Source: UBA9214 sp942491995
GTDB taxonomy: Bacteria; Pseudomonadota; Gammaproteobacteria; UBA9214
Reading direction: 5' to 3'
Assembly: GCA_942491995.1 (NCBI GenBank)
Contig: CALOCX010000003.1
Location: forward strand, 1 to 64,000
Length of the DNA: 64,000 bases
The position numbers and the translations under genes are program-made. Of this stretch, positions 52,969 through 61,762 are shown piece after piece. The notes under the pieces were generated by a model. That model saw nothing but the letters and a program-made list of their open reading frames with translations. It did no database searches and was not told the origin of the DNA. The first letter of the stretch is position 1, and every line of letters starts with the position of its first letter.

Positions 52969-54540
52969 ATGAAGTTACTCTATAGAAGACTCACTGTAAT
53001 CCTGGCAGCAACCTTGCTGTCGACCGGCGCCCTTGCGGCAACCGGGAAGCCCAATATTCTTGTCCTGTGGGGTGATGACGTCGGCTACTATAATGCCAGC
53101 GCGTACAATCAGGGCATGATGGGGTATAAAACACCCAACATCGACAGCATCGCAAAAGAAGGCGCATTGTTTACCGACATGTATGCGCAGCAATCCTGCA
53201 CGGCGGGACGAGCCTCTTTCATCCTGGGTCAACAGCCGTTCAGAACCGGTTTGCTGACGATAGGCATGCCGGGATCGGAGCATGGCATACCTGACTGGGC
53301 ACCGACCATCGGTGATCTGCTCAATGAGCAGGGTTATGCGACCGGCCAGTTCGGTAAGAACCATCTGGGTGATCGTAACAAGCACCTGCCCACCAGTCAT
53401 GGATTTGACGAGTTCTTTGGCAACCTCTATCACCTCAACGCCGAGGAAGAGCCGGAAACCTATTACTACCCGAAGGACCCCGAGTTCCACAAAAATTTCG
53501 GCCCGCGCGGTGTCATTCACTCTTACGCTGATGGCAAAATCGAGGACACCGGCCCATTAACCAGAAAGCGCATGGAGACGGTCGATGCCGAGTTTGGTCA
53601 GGCAGCCAAGGACTTTATGGCTCGTTCAGTCAAGGAAGGCAAGCCGTTCTTTGTGTGGATGAATTTTACCCGCATGCATGTGTGGACACGTCTGCAGAAA
53701 AAATATCAGGGAATCACCGGTATTGGTCTCTATCCTGACGGGATGAAAGAGCTGGATGACATGGTGGGCAGTTTCCTCGACCATTTGAAAACACTGGGCG
53801 TGGCTGACAATACCATCGTGGTCTTTTCTACCGACAATGGCGCTGAAAAGTTTACCTGGCCTGACGGTGGTACTTCACCGTTCCATGGCGAAAAGGGGAC
53901 CACATGGGAAGGCGGCATGCGGGTTCCGCAGATGGTCAAGTGGCCCGGTACGATCAAACCCGGAACCATTTACAATGACATTATGAGCCAGGAAGACTGG
54001 ATGCCCACACTGCTTGCAGCCGCCGGGGTAGCCGATATCAAGGAGAAACTCGCATCTGAAGAGGGATACAATGCGAACGGCAAGAACTTCAGGGTTCACC
54101 TTGATGGCTACAACTTCAAACCCTATTTCGAGGGCAAGACTGAAAAAGGGCCGCGCAGGGAAATCATGTATTTCGCTGCGAGCGGCATGTTGAATGCGAT
54201 CCGTGTCGATGACTGGAAAGTATCGTTTGCCATTGAAGAGGGTGCGATCAATGAAGCACTGCGTAAGGTTCCAGCCTGGCCGGTGATCACCAACCTGAGG
54301 GCCGATCCGTTTGAACATGCGTATGAAGGCTCGGGAATGTATGTCAGATGGTATGCCGACAACATGTGGATGATGGTCCCTGCACAGAGCTTTGTGCAGA
54401 AGTTCCTTGGATCCATCCCGGATTATCCCTTTCAACAAGGAAGCTCTTTAAGTGCAGGCAACATCGGATACAACACACTCAAGGCGCAGGAAGCCATGGG
54501 CGATCTCAAACAACTGCTGGATCAAGCAATTCAAAATTAA
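52969..54540 (+). CDS. Periplasmic arylsulfatase (sulfatase family)
   Basis: The 523-residue protein has a signal peptide (about residues 1-23, ending LAA) and the sulfatase fold: PNILVLWGDDVGY with the metal ligands Asp36 and Asp37, a formylglycine site Cys77 in QSCTAGRASFILG, GKNHLGDR, and VVFSTDNGAE near residue 285. The site reads C-x-A-x-R, not the common C-x-P-x-R; both are known in sulfatases. No maturation enzyme (FGE or anSME) is encoded in the window. It would hydrolyse sulfate esters outside the cytoplasm. It is a single-gene unit: a strong hairpin terminator follows 6 bases after the stop. Confidence 0.92.
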   Translation: MKLLYRRLTVILAATLLSTGALAATGKPNILVLWGDDVGYYNASAYNQGMMGYKTPNIDSIAKEGALFTDMYAQQSCTAGRASFILGQQPFRTGLLTIGMPGSEHGIPDWAPTIGDLLNEQGYATGQFGKNHLGDRNKHLPTSHGFDEFFGNLYHLNAEEEPETYYYPKDPEFHKNFGPRGVIHSYADGKIEDTGPLTRKRMETVDAEFGQAAKDFMARSVKEGKPFFVWMNFTRMHVWTRLQKKYQGITGIGLYPDGMKELDDMVGSFLDHLKTLGVADNTIVVFSTDNGAEKFTWPDGGTSPFHGEKGTTWEGGMRVPQMVKWPGTIKPGTIYNDIMSQEDWMPTLLAAAGVADIKEKLASEEGYNANGKNFRVHLDGYNFKPYFEGKTEKGPRREIMYFAASGMLNAIRVDDWKVSFAIEEGAINEALRKVPAWPVITNLRADPFEHAYEGSGMYVRWYADNMWMMVPAQSFVQKFLGSIPDYPFQQGSSLSAGNIGYNTLKAQEAMGDLKQLLDQAIQN

Positions 54541-54545
54541 CAACT

Positions 54546-54584
54546 CGTTTCTACCGGGGCACATGCCCCGGTAGAAACGCTTTT
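54546..54584 (+). terminator. Strong rho-independent terminator after the sulfatase gene
   Basis: CGTTTCTACCGGGGCA and TGCCCCGGTAGAAACG form a perfect 16-bp stem with a two-base loop, followed by CTTTT. The rest of the gap to 54880 has no gene; a possible promoter for the next small gene is expected around 54780-54860. Confidence 0.9.
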
Positions 54585-54880
54585 CAAATACAAACAGAAA
54601 CCCATCATCATTCAACACCCTTCCCTGCACCATTCAACATCCCTGAAGCGATCCAGCGTGTGATTACGCTTCAGCGAATTAAAAGTTTCCCATGTACTGA
54701 ATAAGTGTTTTCCACAATACCCTCTGCCGATTACATTGACTAGACTCCAGTGCAATGGTCGAAATGAGGACGCCATTTTAACTAACGATCGAAGTTTCGT
54801 AGTTCTTGCTATGAACAAGCAAACGGCATGAGACTCCACGAGTCTTTACTTATATCGAAACATACCGGAGGAAGAACGCC

Positions 54881-55147
54881 ATGGCACAAGCATTACATAG
54901 CGTAGAAACCCAACCTGATCATACAGTCGAAATCATTGTGCATGTCACCGAGAATCTGGGAGAGAAACAGAGAAATGAACTGGTAGCCGCACTGGAAGAA
55001 GACAGTGGCATCACGACCGCCGAGTTCTGTCCGTTACGTTACCACCTGATACTTGTCAGATACGACAGAGACACGTATTCCTCACAAGATGTACTGAACC
55101 GTGTTAAAGCGCAAAATCTGGATGCCAGGCTCATCGGCCCTGTATAG
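54881..55147 (+). CDS. Small hypothetical protein, ferredoxin-like fold predicted
   Basis: The 88-residue protein has a beta-alpha-beta rhythm (VEIIVHVTENLGEKQRNELV, then ITTAEFCPLRYHLILVRYDR, then a helix and LDARLIGPV) like HMA-type ferredoxin-like domains, but has no CxxC metal site. A single Cys lies in EFCPLRYH. ATG 54881 has GGAGGAAG about 10 bases upstream, so it is probably a real gene. Function unknown. Confidence 0.65.
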   Translation: MAQALHSVETQPDHTVEIIVHVTENLGEKQRNELVAALEEDSGITTAEFCPLRYHLILVRYDRDTYSSQDVLNRVKAQNLDARLIGPV

Positions 55148-55429
55148 ACAAAAGGCAGAGACAGGGGCAACAGAATAACCTGTCACCTGCTTTTGCATCA
55201 TAGCAACGGGGGACAGGCGCCGGCATATCTTCAATTGCTTTCCCGTCATATTCTAAAGAGACATGACAGGGATGTTAAGTCTCGCAGGGAATGATTGCGT
55301 CAGCACATTGAATCACCAGGCCAGTTAAACAGGTCGGGGGTAGTCTCTCACGAAATTTGGCCAAACCCGCCATTTACCTGCTACCGCCTGCCATCACTGG
55401 CCTGTTTCATTTTCAGGGAGGGAAGACGC

Positions 55430-55738
55430 ATGAGAGATACAGACAAGCTTAACAAGCTGCTAACGACCCACAGGGGGCCAGGAGAGATACAGGACTGGTT
55501 ATTTTCATTGACCCCTATTGGTGTCGCGTTTGTCTTTTATATTGTTTTTATCATGTCATCGAACATTGAGCCGAAGGGGCTTTTTATTGCCTATGGTGCG
55601 GCGGCTGGAATCATTGGTTTGCAAAGCTACTGGGTAGTCCGGGGCTGGCGCAATAATCACGCCAGCACCATCATCATGGGCGTCATGGGCATTATTATTA
55701 CGTTATGCGCACTTGGCCTTTATATGTCCATTAGCTGA
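55430..55738 (+). CDS. Small membrane protein, three helices
   Basis: The 102-residue protein from ATG 55430 has GGGAGGGAAG just upstream, three predicted membrane segments (TPIGVAFVFYIVFIMSS, FIAYGAAAGIIGLQSYWVV and IIMGVMGIIITLCALGLYM) and a charged N-terminus. The longer frame from 55295 has no supporting start. No family recognised. Confidence 0.65.
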   Translation: MRDTDKLNKLLTTHRGPGEIQDWLFSLTPIGVAFVFYIVFIMSSNIEPKGLFIAYGAAAGIIGLQSYWVVRGWRNNHASTIIMGVMGIIITLCALGLYMSIS

Positions 55739-55759
55739 CTCAAGCGCTTTGTTTTCCTC

Positions 55760-55800
55760 ACGGCGGCCTTCGTTTAAGCGTTGGTCGCCGTTTTTGTTTT
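55760..55800 (+). terminator. Terminator after the small membrane protein gene
   Basis: ACGGCGGCC and GGTCGCCGT pair, with an inner CGTTTAAGCG palindrome, and are followed by TTTTTGTTTT. It lies 20 bases after the stop at 55738 and fits a rho-independent terminator. Between 55800 and 55967 nothing else is visible. Confidence 0.75.
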
Positions 55801-55967
55801 CAGCAATGGCGGGTTTCCGGAAAGTCAGTCATCCAGCAACGGGCAATGATCATCGAACTGGTGGGTTAAACGGCTACCCCGTATTCCTTATTCGTCCCTG
55901 ATTTAAGGCAGCATTTGAACGGTCAATAGGGTGGCCGTGGTTAATCAGCTGGGCGATTTGTCATGAT

Positions 55968-56162
55968 TCACTCGGGCCCCGACCCGCTGACCGCCTTCAA
56001 CACCATGTCTACCTGTGTCGGTGCCCCACGCGTAATGACCGCATAGTGCTGATCGTTGATAAACAGCAACCTGCCCTCATCCTCAATGGATGATTGGCAT
56101 TCAGCTGTGCCAGTCGCCAGATCGCGCGGCGAATATTCCGTACATCGAGCTGAGGTTGACAA
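55968..56162 (-). CDS. Possible small hypothetical protein or fragment
   Basis: The 64-residue open frame, MSTSARCTEYSPRDLATG and onward, ends in DMVLKAVSGSGPE. It lacks a ribosome binding site and a recognised family, but LLFINDQHYAVITRGAPT looks protein-like. It lies directly downstream of the membrane gene at 56175, so it may be a decayed or coupled second gene. Low confidence. Confidence 0.25.
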   Translation of the reverse strand: MSTSARCTEYSPRDLATGTAECQSSIEDEGRLLFINDQHYAVITRGAPTQVDMVLKAVSGSGPE

Positions 56163-56174
56163 TCCGGCCTGCGC

Positions 56175-56576
56175 CTAACCGACCCCGAAGTTGCGTAGCG
56201 CTGTGCGGAACGCATTGAAGGGGCTGAGCACTGCGTCGCCGATGACGATTGCGTAGCCAAACCAGTAGAAGAACGTGGGAGACTGATCGAGTTTGAATAT
56301 CAGGTACGTAAGCAGCCCGGTAGCGACGACTACGGCAATTACCGCAAACAGAAGGTCGGCCAGAAATGCCGGTATACTGATGTCACCAGACTTGAAGAAT
56401 TCCGCGAACAGGACAAACACGCCAACGCCGATAAAGATATAGCCCAGCACACCTTCCATATTCAGACCCATGACATGCACTACCACAGCGTAGGCAATCA
56501 GGAAAAACGTCCAGGGGATCATGCCGATCAGTGAGGTACGATTTCGTTTGGTTTGGATAGTGACATCTTTGGACAT
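56175..56576 (-). CDS. Membrane protein of unknown function
   Basis: The 133-residue protein has three or four predicted membrane helices (SLIGMIPWTFFLIAYAVVV, VLGYIFIGVGVFVLFAEFF, LADLLFAVIAVVVATGLLTY and possibly a fourth) after a basic N-terminus. GGAG lies about 10 bases before ATG 56576. No family recognised with confidence. Confidence 0.65.
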   Translation of the reverse strand: MSKDVTIQTKRNRTSLIGMIPWTFFLIAYAVVVHVMGLNMEGVLGYIFIGVGVFVLFAEFFKSGDISIPAFLADLLFAVIAVVVATGLLTYLIFKLDQSPTFFYWFGYAIVIGDAVLSPFNAFRTALRNFGVG

Positions 56577-56954
56577 GCTCGAACTCTCCAGTCAATCCGT
56601 TTGCGGGTCAGTGTGATAACAGCCGCTGGAAGTATAGACAGCGGAGTAATAAAGTTCCACTTCAATCCATGCGAGCATTCCTGCATCAAGCCTCAGTGGG
56701 AGGCAGACGAACCGACCGGCGTGAGGGTGGTTGGGTTATCATCCCGTAGTGGAATCATGTCCTGCCCCTTGTGCCTCCCCGATTGGGAATTCGGGATCAG
56801 TCCGGAATGAATGTATAACTGCCGGGCGCTGCGTGTCACCCTGACCTGTTACCGTTCACGCAGCCATGCATCAGTATGGCATCGCACCGATGGTGATCAA
56901 TCGTAACGGGGCCGGGCTGCCGGTTTTCGATATTGCTGCGAGGATTAGACAACC
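56577..56954. other. Intergenic stretch without a supported gene
   Basis: There are only short open frames without start signals. The first 60 bases include the leader of the membrane gene at 56175-56576. No hairpin with a T-run for the minus-strand block ending at 56955 was found. The rest shows no repeat that I can see. Confidence 0.4.
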
Positions 56955-58415
56955 TCAGAAACCACCACCCGTGCGAAAACCACCGCTGCCACCGAATCCG
57001 CCGCGTCGCCCTCCCAGGGTAGTACCGCGCCCGAAGCCACCCCTACTCAATCCCCCACCAAGGCTGCCGCGTCGCCCGCCCCACACCGTACCACGCCCAA
57101 ATCCCCCGGAACCAAAAGTGGGATCGGTACGCGGTGGGCGGTAGCGCTGTTGTTGCTCCAGCACCCGCCACAGACTATCGAGGTCGAGCCTGCCATTGAT
57201 AAAATTGCCCAACATGGCTGCAATCAGGGAACCGTCAGAGAACCCGTAGCCCGCCTGATCATAGCGACGACGCCTGAAATCGGTACGCAGCGACTCGAGC
57301 TCCTGAAGTTTTTTGTGCTGCTGACGCAGTGCACTCTTCAACTCCCTGAGTGAGTCCTCCAGTTGCTCCACCTGTTGTTCACCTTCGAACAGGCGATTGA
57401 CGATCAGGTCATCATCCGGAAACGGAGTCGCCATGGCATCACGCCGCAGCTCCCGCATGTCATCACGGCGCAACTCGGAAGTCACATAGTCCACCGCCTT
57501 GCGGTAGCCCTGATCCTCGCCGGCAGCAAAATCATCCTTTTGTTGCAGCAGCTGCTCATAACGTCCGGCAGCCTCCTCAATGCGGCTATCAATCGCATCG
57601 AGACTGGCCTGTTCCTTATCCCTGACCGCCTCCAGCTCGATGATGCCATCCGCCCTGCGGGCTTGTTCATCGAGCTCGCGCAACACCTCAAAGGCTGCCT
57701 CTGCGGTATGTTTTTTCTGGTCCGCATGTTCGCGCAGTCGTAGCGGAATCTCCTGCAGGCGGGCATAGTTTGCACGGGCATCTGCAAAGCCGACAAGATG
57801 CGCCACCCTGCTATCCAGCCAGCGAGTCACCGGCCATGCCCGGTATTGCGGTGTGCCGTAGTGACGCTCCCACAGGTACATGAACAATGCATCGTCCCGG
57901 TAGGACTGCCCTTTCTCATCCTTTTCCTGCTCACTGTGAGTGGCCTTGTCATCGGCATGCATTGCGATTCGTTCTGCTTCCCGGACGCGCTGCTCCTGGG
58001 CCATATACTCGGGATCCGCATCCAGGCGCGCCTGTGTAGCGGCTTCCGCGATATCCAGGGTCTCAGCCGCCTGTTCCAGTGCCTGGCGCTGGTTTTCGCG
58101 TTCCACCTCAAGGGCAGCACGTTCATCCTGCAACGCAATGATCCGGGCATCCAGTTCCGCCTCGGCGGTCTTGCGCGCCTCGAGCGCAGCCGCCACCTGC
58201 TTGCTGACGACATCGATACTGGAGATCATGCTGCCTGCGGCCATCATGTCGACCCTCAGGCGGGCCAGCTCACGATAGTCTGCAACGCGTGCCTGTTGCT
58301 GTTCCAGCAGCTGCCTGCTGACTTCGGCTATCTGCCTTTCTGCCGTGTCAATACTGCTGCGCTCATTGCCCAGTGACTCGTCGATGAAACCAAGCGCACT
58401 TCTTCCACTGATCAT
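56955..58415 (-). CDS. Long coiled-coil protein with a Gly/Arg-rich C-terminal tail
   Basis: The 486-residue product is almost entirely charged helix: two long coiled coils (about residues 20-165 and 215-390, very rich in Glu, Arg, Gln and Ala) around a short globular piece (YLWERHYGTPQYRAWPVTRW near 185). The end (about 430-486) is a low-complexity tail of RGGFGRGTTLGGRRGG-type repeats. There are no membrane helices or signal peptide. It is the last gene of the block, 10 bases after the DUF6384-like gene. It resembles structural or scaffolding proteins; the function is unknown. Confidence 0.7.
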   Translation of the reverse strand: MISGRSALGFIDESLGNERSSIDTAERQIAEVSRQLLEQQQARVADYRELARLRVDMMAAGSMISSIDVVSKQVAAALEARKTAEAELDARIIALQDERAALEVERENQRQALEQAAETLDIAEAATQARLDADPEYMAQEQRVREAERIAMHADDKATHSEQEKDEKGQSYRDDALFMYLWERHYGTPQYRAWPVTRWLDSRVAHLVGFADARANYARLQEIPLRLREHADQKKHTAEAAFEVLRELDEQARRADGIIELEAVRDKEQASLDAIDSRIEEAAGRYEQLLQQKDDFAAGEDQGYRKAVDYVTSELRRDDMRELRRDAMATPFPDDDLIVNRLFEGEQQVEQLEDSLRELKSALRQQHKKLQELESLRTDFRRRRYDQAGYGFSDGSLIAAMLGNFINGRLDLDSLWRVLEQQQRYRPPRTDPTFGSGGFGRGTVWGGRRGSLGGGLSRGGFGRGTTLGGRRGGFGGSGGFRTGGGF

Positions 58416-58425
58416 TGTGGTCTTC

Positions 58426-59358
58426 TCACCATTGGGTTATGGCTGCCCCGGTTGTGGGAATCAGGTAGTCGGGTTGCAGCTGCCCGCTTTGCTTCACTCC
58501 GAACTTGCGCTGCTGGATGATGCCATCGTCCTGCTTGTCCGCAGCAATACGCTGGAATACATCCTCGTCCACCCGCAACCCCCATTTTGAAACATGTTCG
58601 ATCCGACCGGATTCCTCGTTGACAACAGGTACCTGCAGCAAGCCGCCATCAGCGGACACTGCCTCGACAATGATGTAGTAGTTGCGTGCATCGGGATTCG
58701 CATCAGGCACCCGCCACACACCCGACTGTTCACCCGGGCGTGACACTATCTGCAAGGTATAGGCCTGCTCCACTGTATTGCGCAGTTCCTGCAGCGACTC
58801 GAGCGCCTGGCGGGCACTATCCTCGTCACCACGTTGCAGCGCGGTTGTTGCTGCCTGGTACAGTTGTTGTGCCTGTTGCCCGGGTTCTGCGCTTTTCGCC
58901 ACCTCGACCACGGACTGGTAGGCCGACTCCAGCCTTTCGGGCAGTTGACCACGTGGCATAACAACCATGAAGTAGTAGGCAAGCCAGGCAAGCAGCAACG
59001 CGGCAATGCCGCCGAGAACCCATTTACCCCAGCGGGCACGAGTGACATAGAGATGCGCCATTCGCGTGGCAAGGCTCTTCGCTGGGGATTTGTAAACAAA
59101 GCGCTCTTCCCTGAGTGCTGCCACACCTTCTTCCAGCACATGGTCCGGCACCTCGATACCCTGGGCGGCGTAGATCTTGCGAAGGCGTTGCTTCAGATCC
59201 TGCTCGCGACCTTCGCTATCGAATTCCCGCTCCACCAGACGCTGCCGACGGCGCAGGGTGTCGACCACATCCATCGCCAGCATCATCTCGTCCAGCGGCG
59301 GTTTGTCCTCTGGTTGCGCGCCCGCCGCGACCGTCGTTGTCACAGTCTCTGCTGTCAT
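58426..59358 (-). CDS. Single-pass membrane protein (DUF6384-like)
   Basis: The 310-residue protein has a cytoplasmic N-terminal domain of about 115 residues (MLAMDVVDTLRRRQRLVEREF, LKQRLRKIYAAQGIEVP), one membrane helix (WVLGGIAALLLAWLAYYFMVV, about 117-137), then a helical hairpin region and a beta-rich outer domain (YYIIVEAVSADGGLLQVPVV, GLRVDEDVFQRIAADK). I think it matches the DUF6384 family but cannot check. The start overlaps the stop of the coiled-coil gene upstream by four bases, so the three genes are one operon. Confidence 0.7.
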   Translation of the reverse strand: MTAETVTTTVAAGAQPEDKPPLDEMMLAMDVVDTLRRRQRLVEREFDSEGREQDLKQRLRKIYAAQGIEVPDHVLEEGVAALREERFVYKSPAKSLATRMAHLYVTRARWGKWVLGGIAALLLAWLAYYFMVVMPRGQLPERLESAYQSVVEVAKSAEPGQQAQQLYQAATTALQRGDEDSARQALESLQELRNTVEQAYTLQIVSRPGEQSGVWRVPDANPDARNYYIIVEAVSADGGLLQVPVVNEESGRIEHVSKWGLRVDEDVFQRIAADKQDDGIIQQRKFGVKQSGQLQPDYLIPTTGAAITQW

Positions 59359-60533
59359 TCAGCGCTGGCCACTAGCCCCTTGCCCTCCTCGGCAAGGCGT
59401 GCAAGGTTGCGCTTGCCCTCCTCCACCGCAACACGAATTTCCTCCGCATTGGCGGTACTCTGCGCGCGCATCTCCTCGATGATCTCGCGCGAGCGGGTTT
59501 GCCAGGTCACCACCGAATCAACCAGTTTTTTGACGGCATCTGCACGTACCGTCGGGCCATACCCCGCCCTGACAGCCGCCTCCTGAACCTTGCCACCGAT
59601 CTCGGCGAGGTCCTCAAGGGAGCGGCTGACGCCTTCTTTCATGGCCTCCACCGTCTGGGTGCCTTCGTGCAAACCGAACATACCGGTAAATGAGGCCGAC
59701 AGTGCCGTCAGGACGATCTCGTTGGTGCTGAAGAAACTCACCGCCTGGGAATACACGCGTTCCTTGGCATTGGTGGTTTGTAACAACCGCGCCATGACGA
59801 CCTCGGAGGTGTTGTAGCTGATGGTGAGGTTATCTGACAGATCCTTGGCAATCTGGTAGCGTTTCTCCTCGTTTTGCAGGGCACGCACGGCTTCATCTCG
59901 CGCCATCTCCAGCCTGGCACGCTCGACGACATCCTCGCCCTGAAAGCCTTCGACCGTTTTCATGGCCGCGTTGACGGCTTCCCTGGCAGCATCCAGGCTG
60001 GCCTCTGCCTTCTCCAGCACCTCGAGTGACATCACCTCCGATTGCTTCAGGGCACCCCGAAAGTCCTGGTAGGCCTCGAGTATCTTTTGCTCGCGCTGGA
60101 TCTGGTCCTGGGTGGCAGCCGTCACGTCCAGATAGGTGTCCTTGATCTTGTCAAAACGTGTGGCGATATCGCCACGGGTTACCTTCATCCACACATTGGA
60201 AATACGCTCGAAGGTATCCAGCTTGCCATCGCCAATCTGCTCGACCATTTTCCTGGAATCGTCACGGATGCTGTCAAAGGCGTCGACAATATCCTCGTAG
60301 CGGGTGCCAATATCCATCGCCTGCACCTGTTCACGTACCACATCATTGAACAGGGACGCCTGACTGAGGGTGCGGGTGATGGCCACCACCCGCTCTTCAT
60401 CAAGATCGGATATCTGGTTGAGGAGCGCAACAACCGGTGCTTCCTCACCGGCTTGCTGTGGTAGCAGGCCGAGATCATGCAGGCTGTTCATGGCTTTATC
60501 GAGGTACTGTATGGGTGATGATACTGTGTTCAT
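59355..60533 (-). CDS. Cytoplasmic coiled-coil protein, first gene of a three-gene operon
   Basis: The 392-residue protein is helical throughout, with heptad-like segments (about 100-220 and 320-385) and no membrane helix or signal. A more hydrophobic stretch (EIVLTALSASFTGMFGLHEGT, around 290-310) breaks the coils. It has some similarity in style to TelA/toxic-anion-resistance proteins, which lie near TerB- and YpfJ-like genes, but I cannot claim homology by eye. GGAG lies just upstream of ATG 60533. It overlaps the next gene by four bases. Confidence 0.7.
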   Translation of the reverse strand: MNTVSSPIQYLDKAMNSLHDLGLLPQQAGEEAPVVALLNQISDLDEERVVAITRTLSQASLFNDVVREQVQAMDIGTRYEDIVDAFDSIRDDSRKMVEQIGDGKLDTFERISNVWMKVTRGDIATRFDKIKDTYLDVTAATQDQIQREQKILEAYQDFRGALKQSEVMSLEVLEKAEASLDAAREAVNAAMKTVEGFQGEDVVERARLEMARDEAVRALQNEEKRYQIAKDLSDNLTISYNTSEVVMARLLQTTNAKERVYSQAVSFFSTNEIVLTALSASFTGMFGLHEGTQTVEAMKEGVSRSLEDLAEIGGKVQEAAVRAGYGPTVRADAVKKLVDSVVTWQTRSREIIEEMRAQSTANAEEIRVAVEEGKRNLARLAEEGKGLVASAE

Positions 60534-60577
60534 GACTCCTCCGTTTGTTGTCTCGAGGTTTTATTGATCAACCGGGT

Positions 60578-60614
60578 ATTTGAAATGTCTGGCCAGGGGC
60601 CTGTGTATTTCAAA
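60578..60614 (-). promoter_or_regulatory. Inverted repeats in the leader of the coiled-coil operon
   Basis: ATTTGAAAT at 60578-60586 and ATTTCAAA at 60607-60614 flank the palindrome GGCCAGGGGCC at 60591-60601. The set lies 45-80 bases upstream of the start at 60533 and could be an operator or leader hairpin. TTTAAAATAACA (minus strand, about 60625-60640) is a possible -10 region. The rest of the gap to 60820 is otherwise empty. Confidence 0.35.
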
Positions 60615-60820
60615 CATACTCCCCTTGTTATTTTAAACAGGTAAAAACTGACAGTTCCATGGAGCGCTGACTACTATTGGCAGATCACGGCTGGCCACTA
60701 CTTTTCAGGAGTTTAGCAGTCGCTCGCGATTCTGCCAGGTTATTCCATGCCCACCCTGTGGCACCATCGGTCAATACAATTCAAGACCTGCCGGTAACGC
60801 GCGGAGACAGACTGACCGCT

Positions 60821-61702
60821 TTACTGCTCTGCAAAGGTCTCACAATCGCTTAGCCGACCGTTCTTAACACCCCGCGCAAACCATTCGACGCGCTGCTTTG
60901 AGCTGCCGTGTGTAAACGTGTGCGGGATAGCGAAGCCCCGCGCCTGTTTTTGCAGCCGGTCATCACCAATAGAGGCAGCAGCGACCAGCGCCTCCTCAAG
61001 ATCGCCCTCTTCAAGAATATCGAATTGCTTGTGAGCATGGTTTGCCCAGATGCCTGCATAGCAGTCGGCCTGCAACTCCAGACGCACTTGCAGCTGATTC
61101 TTTTTGGCTTCTCCCAATGCCCGTTGTTTGGCCATTTGCATCTGCGCCAGGGTACCTTCCATGTTCTGGATGTGATGACCAATCTCGTGCGCCAGCACAT
61201 AGGCCTGGGCGAAATCACCCCCTGCACCCTGTTCCTTCTCTAAATCCGTAAAGAAACCCAGGTCCACATAAACCTTTTGATCATCCGGACAATAAAAGGG
61301 CCCCATACTGGCACTGGCAGGACCGCAGCCACTGACAGTTGAGCCGCGATAGAGCACAAGCGTGGGGGCGGGATAGCGTCGCCCGGCCTGGGCAAAAACC
61401 TCAGACCAGACAGCCTCTGTATCTGCCAGCACGGTTTTGATAAAGGCGGCCTGTTCATTATCCGCTTCTTCATCAACGACTCTGTTACTGCCGCCCCCCA
61501 GTAAAGGCAGGTCAATAAAACCACCAAAATAGGCCACTGCACCAATGCCGAGAATGGCAAGGCCGAGTTTGGAACGAAACAGACCCTTGATGACAGGCCA
61601 GACAAATAAAATAGTCCCGATGGACGGTAAACCAACGCCCCCGCCAGTGTGACTTCTTCTGTCATCGACATTCGAGCTTTGTTTTCTGTTACGCCATTTC
61701 AT
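60821..61702 (-). CDS. ypfJ: YpfJ-like neutral zinc metallopeptidase
   Basis: The 293-residue protein begins with the family start MKWRNRKQSSNVDDRR, has one membrane helix (about 45-66, LGLAILGIGAVAYFGGFIDL) and the gluzincin motif HEIGHHIQN at residues 172-180, with the third ligand region ELQADCYAGIWA around 205. The PTLVLYRGSTVSGCG and YCPDDQKVYVDLGFF segments are also standard. The active domain should lie outside the cytoplasm. Substrate unknown. It is separated by 60 bases from the DUF533 gene, on the same strand. Confidence 0.9.
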   Translation of the reverse strand: MKWRNRKQSSNVDDRRSHTGGGVGLPSIGTILFVWPVIKGLFRSKLGLAILGIGAVAYFGGFIDLPLLGGGSNRVVDEEADNEQAAFIKTVLADTEAVWSEVFAQAGRRYPAPTLVLYRGSTVSGCGPASASMGPFYCPDDQKVYVDLGFFTDLEKEQGAGGDFAQAYVLAHEIGHHIQNMEGTLAQMQMAKQRALGEAKKNQLQVRLELQADCYAGIWANHAHKQFDILEEGDLEEALVAAASIGDDRLQKQARGFAIPHTFTHGSSKQRVEWFARGVKNGRLSDCETFAEQ

Positions 61703-61762
61703 TGTAAGACGTTAACTATTGAGATTGAGCACATCGAAAACAGCCGGGAGCAGCGTTAACGC

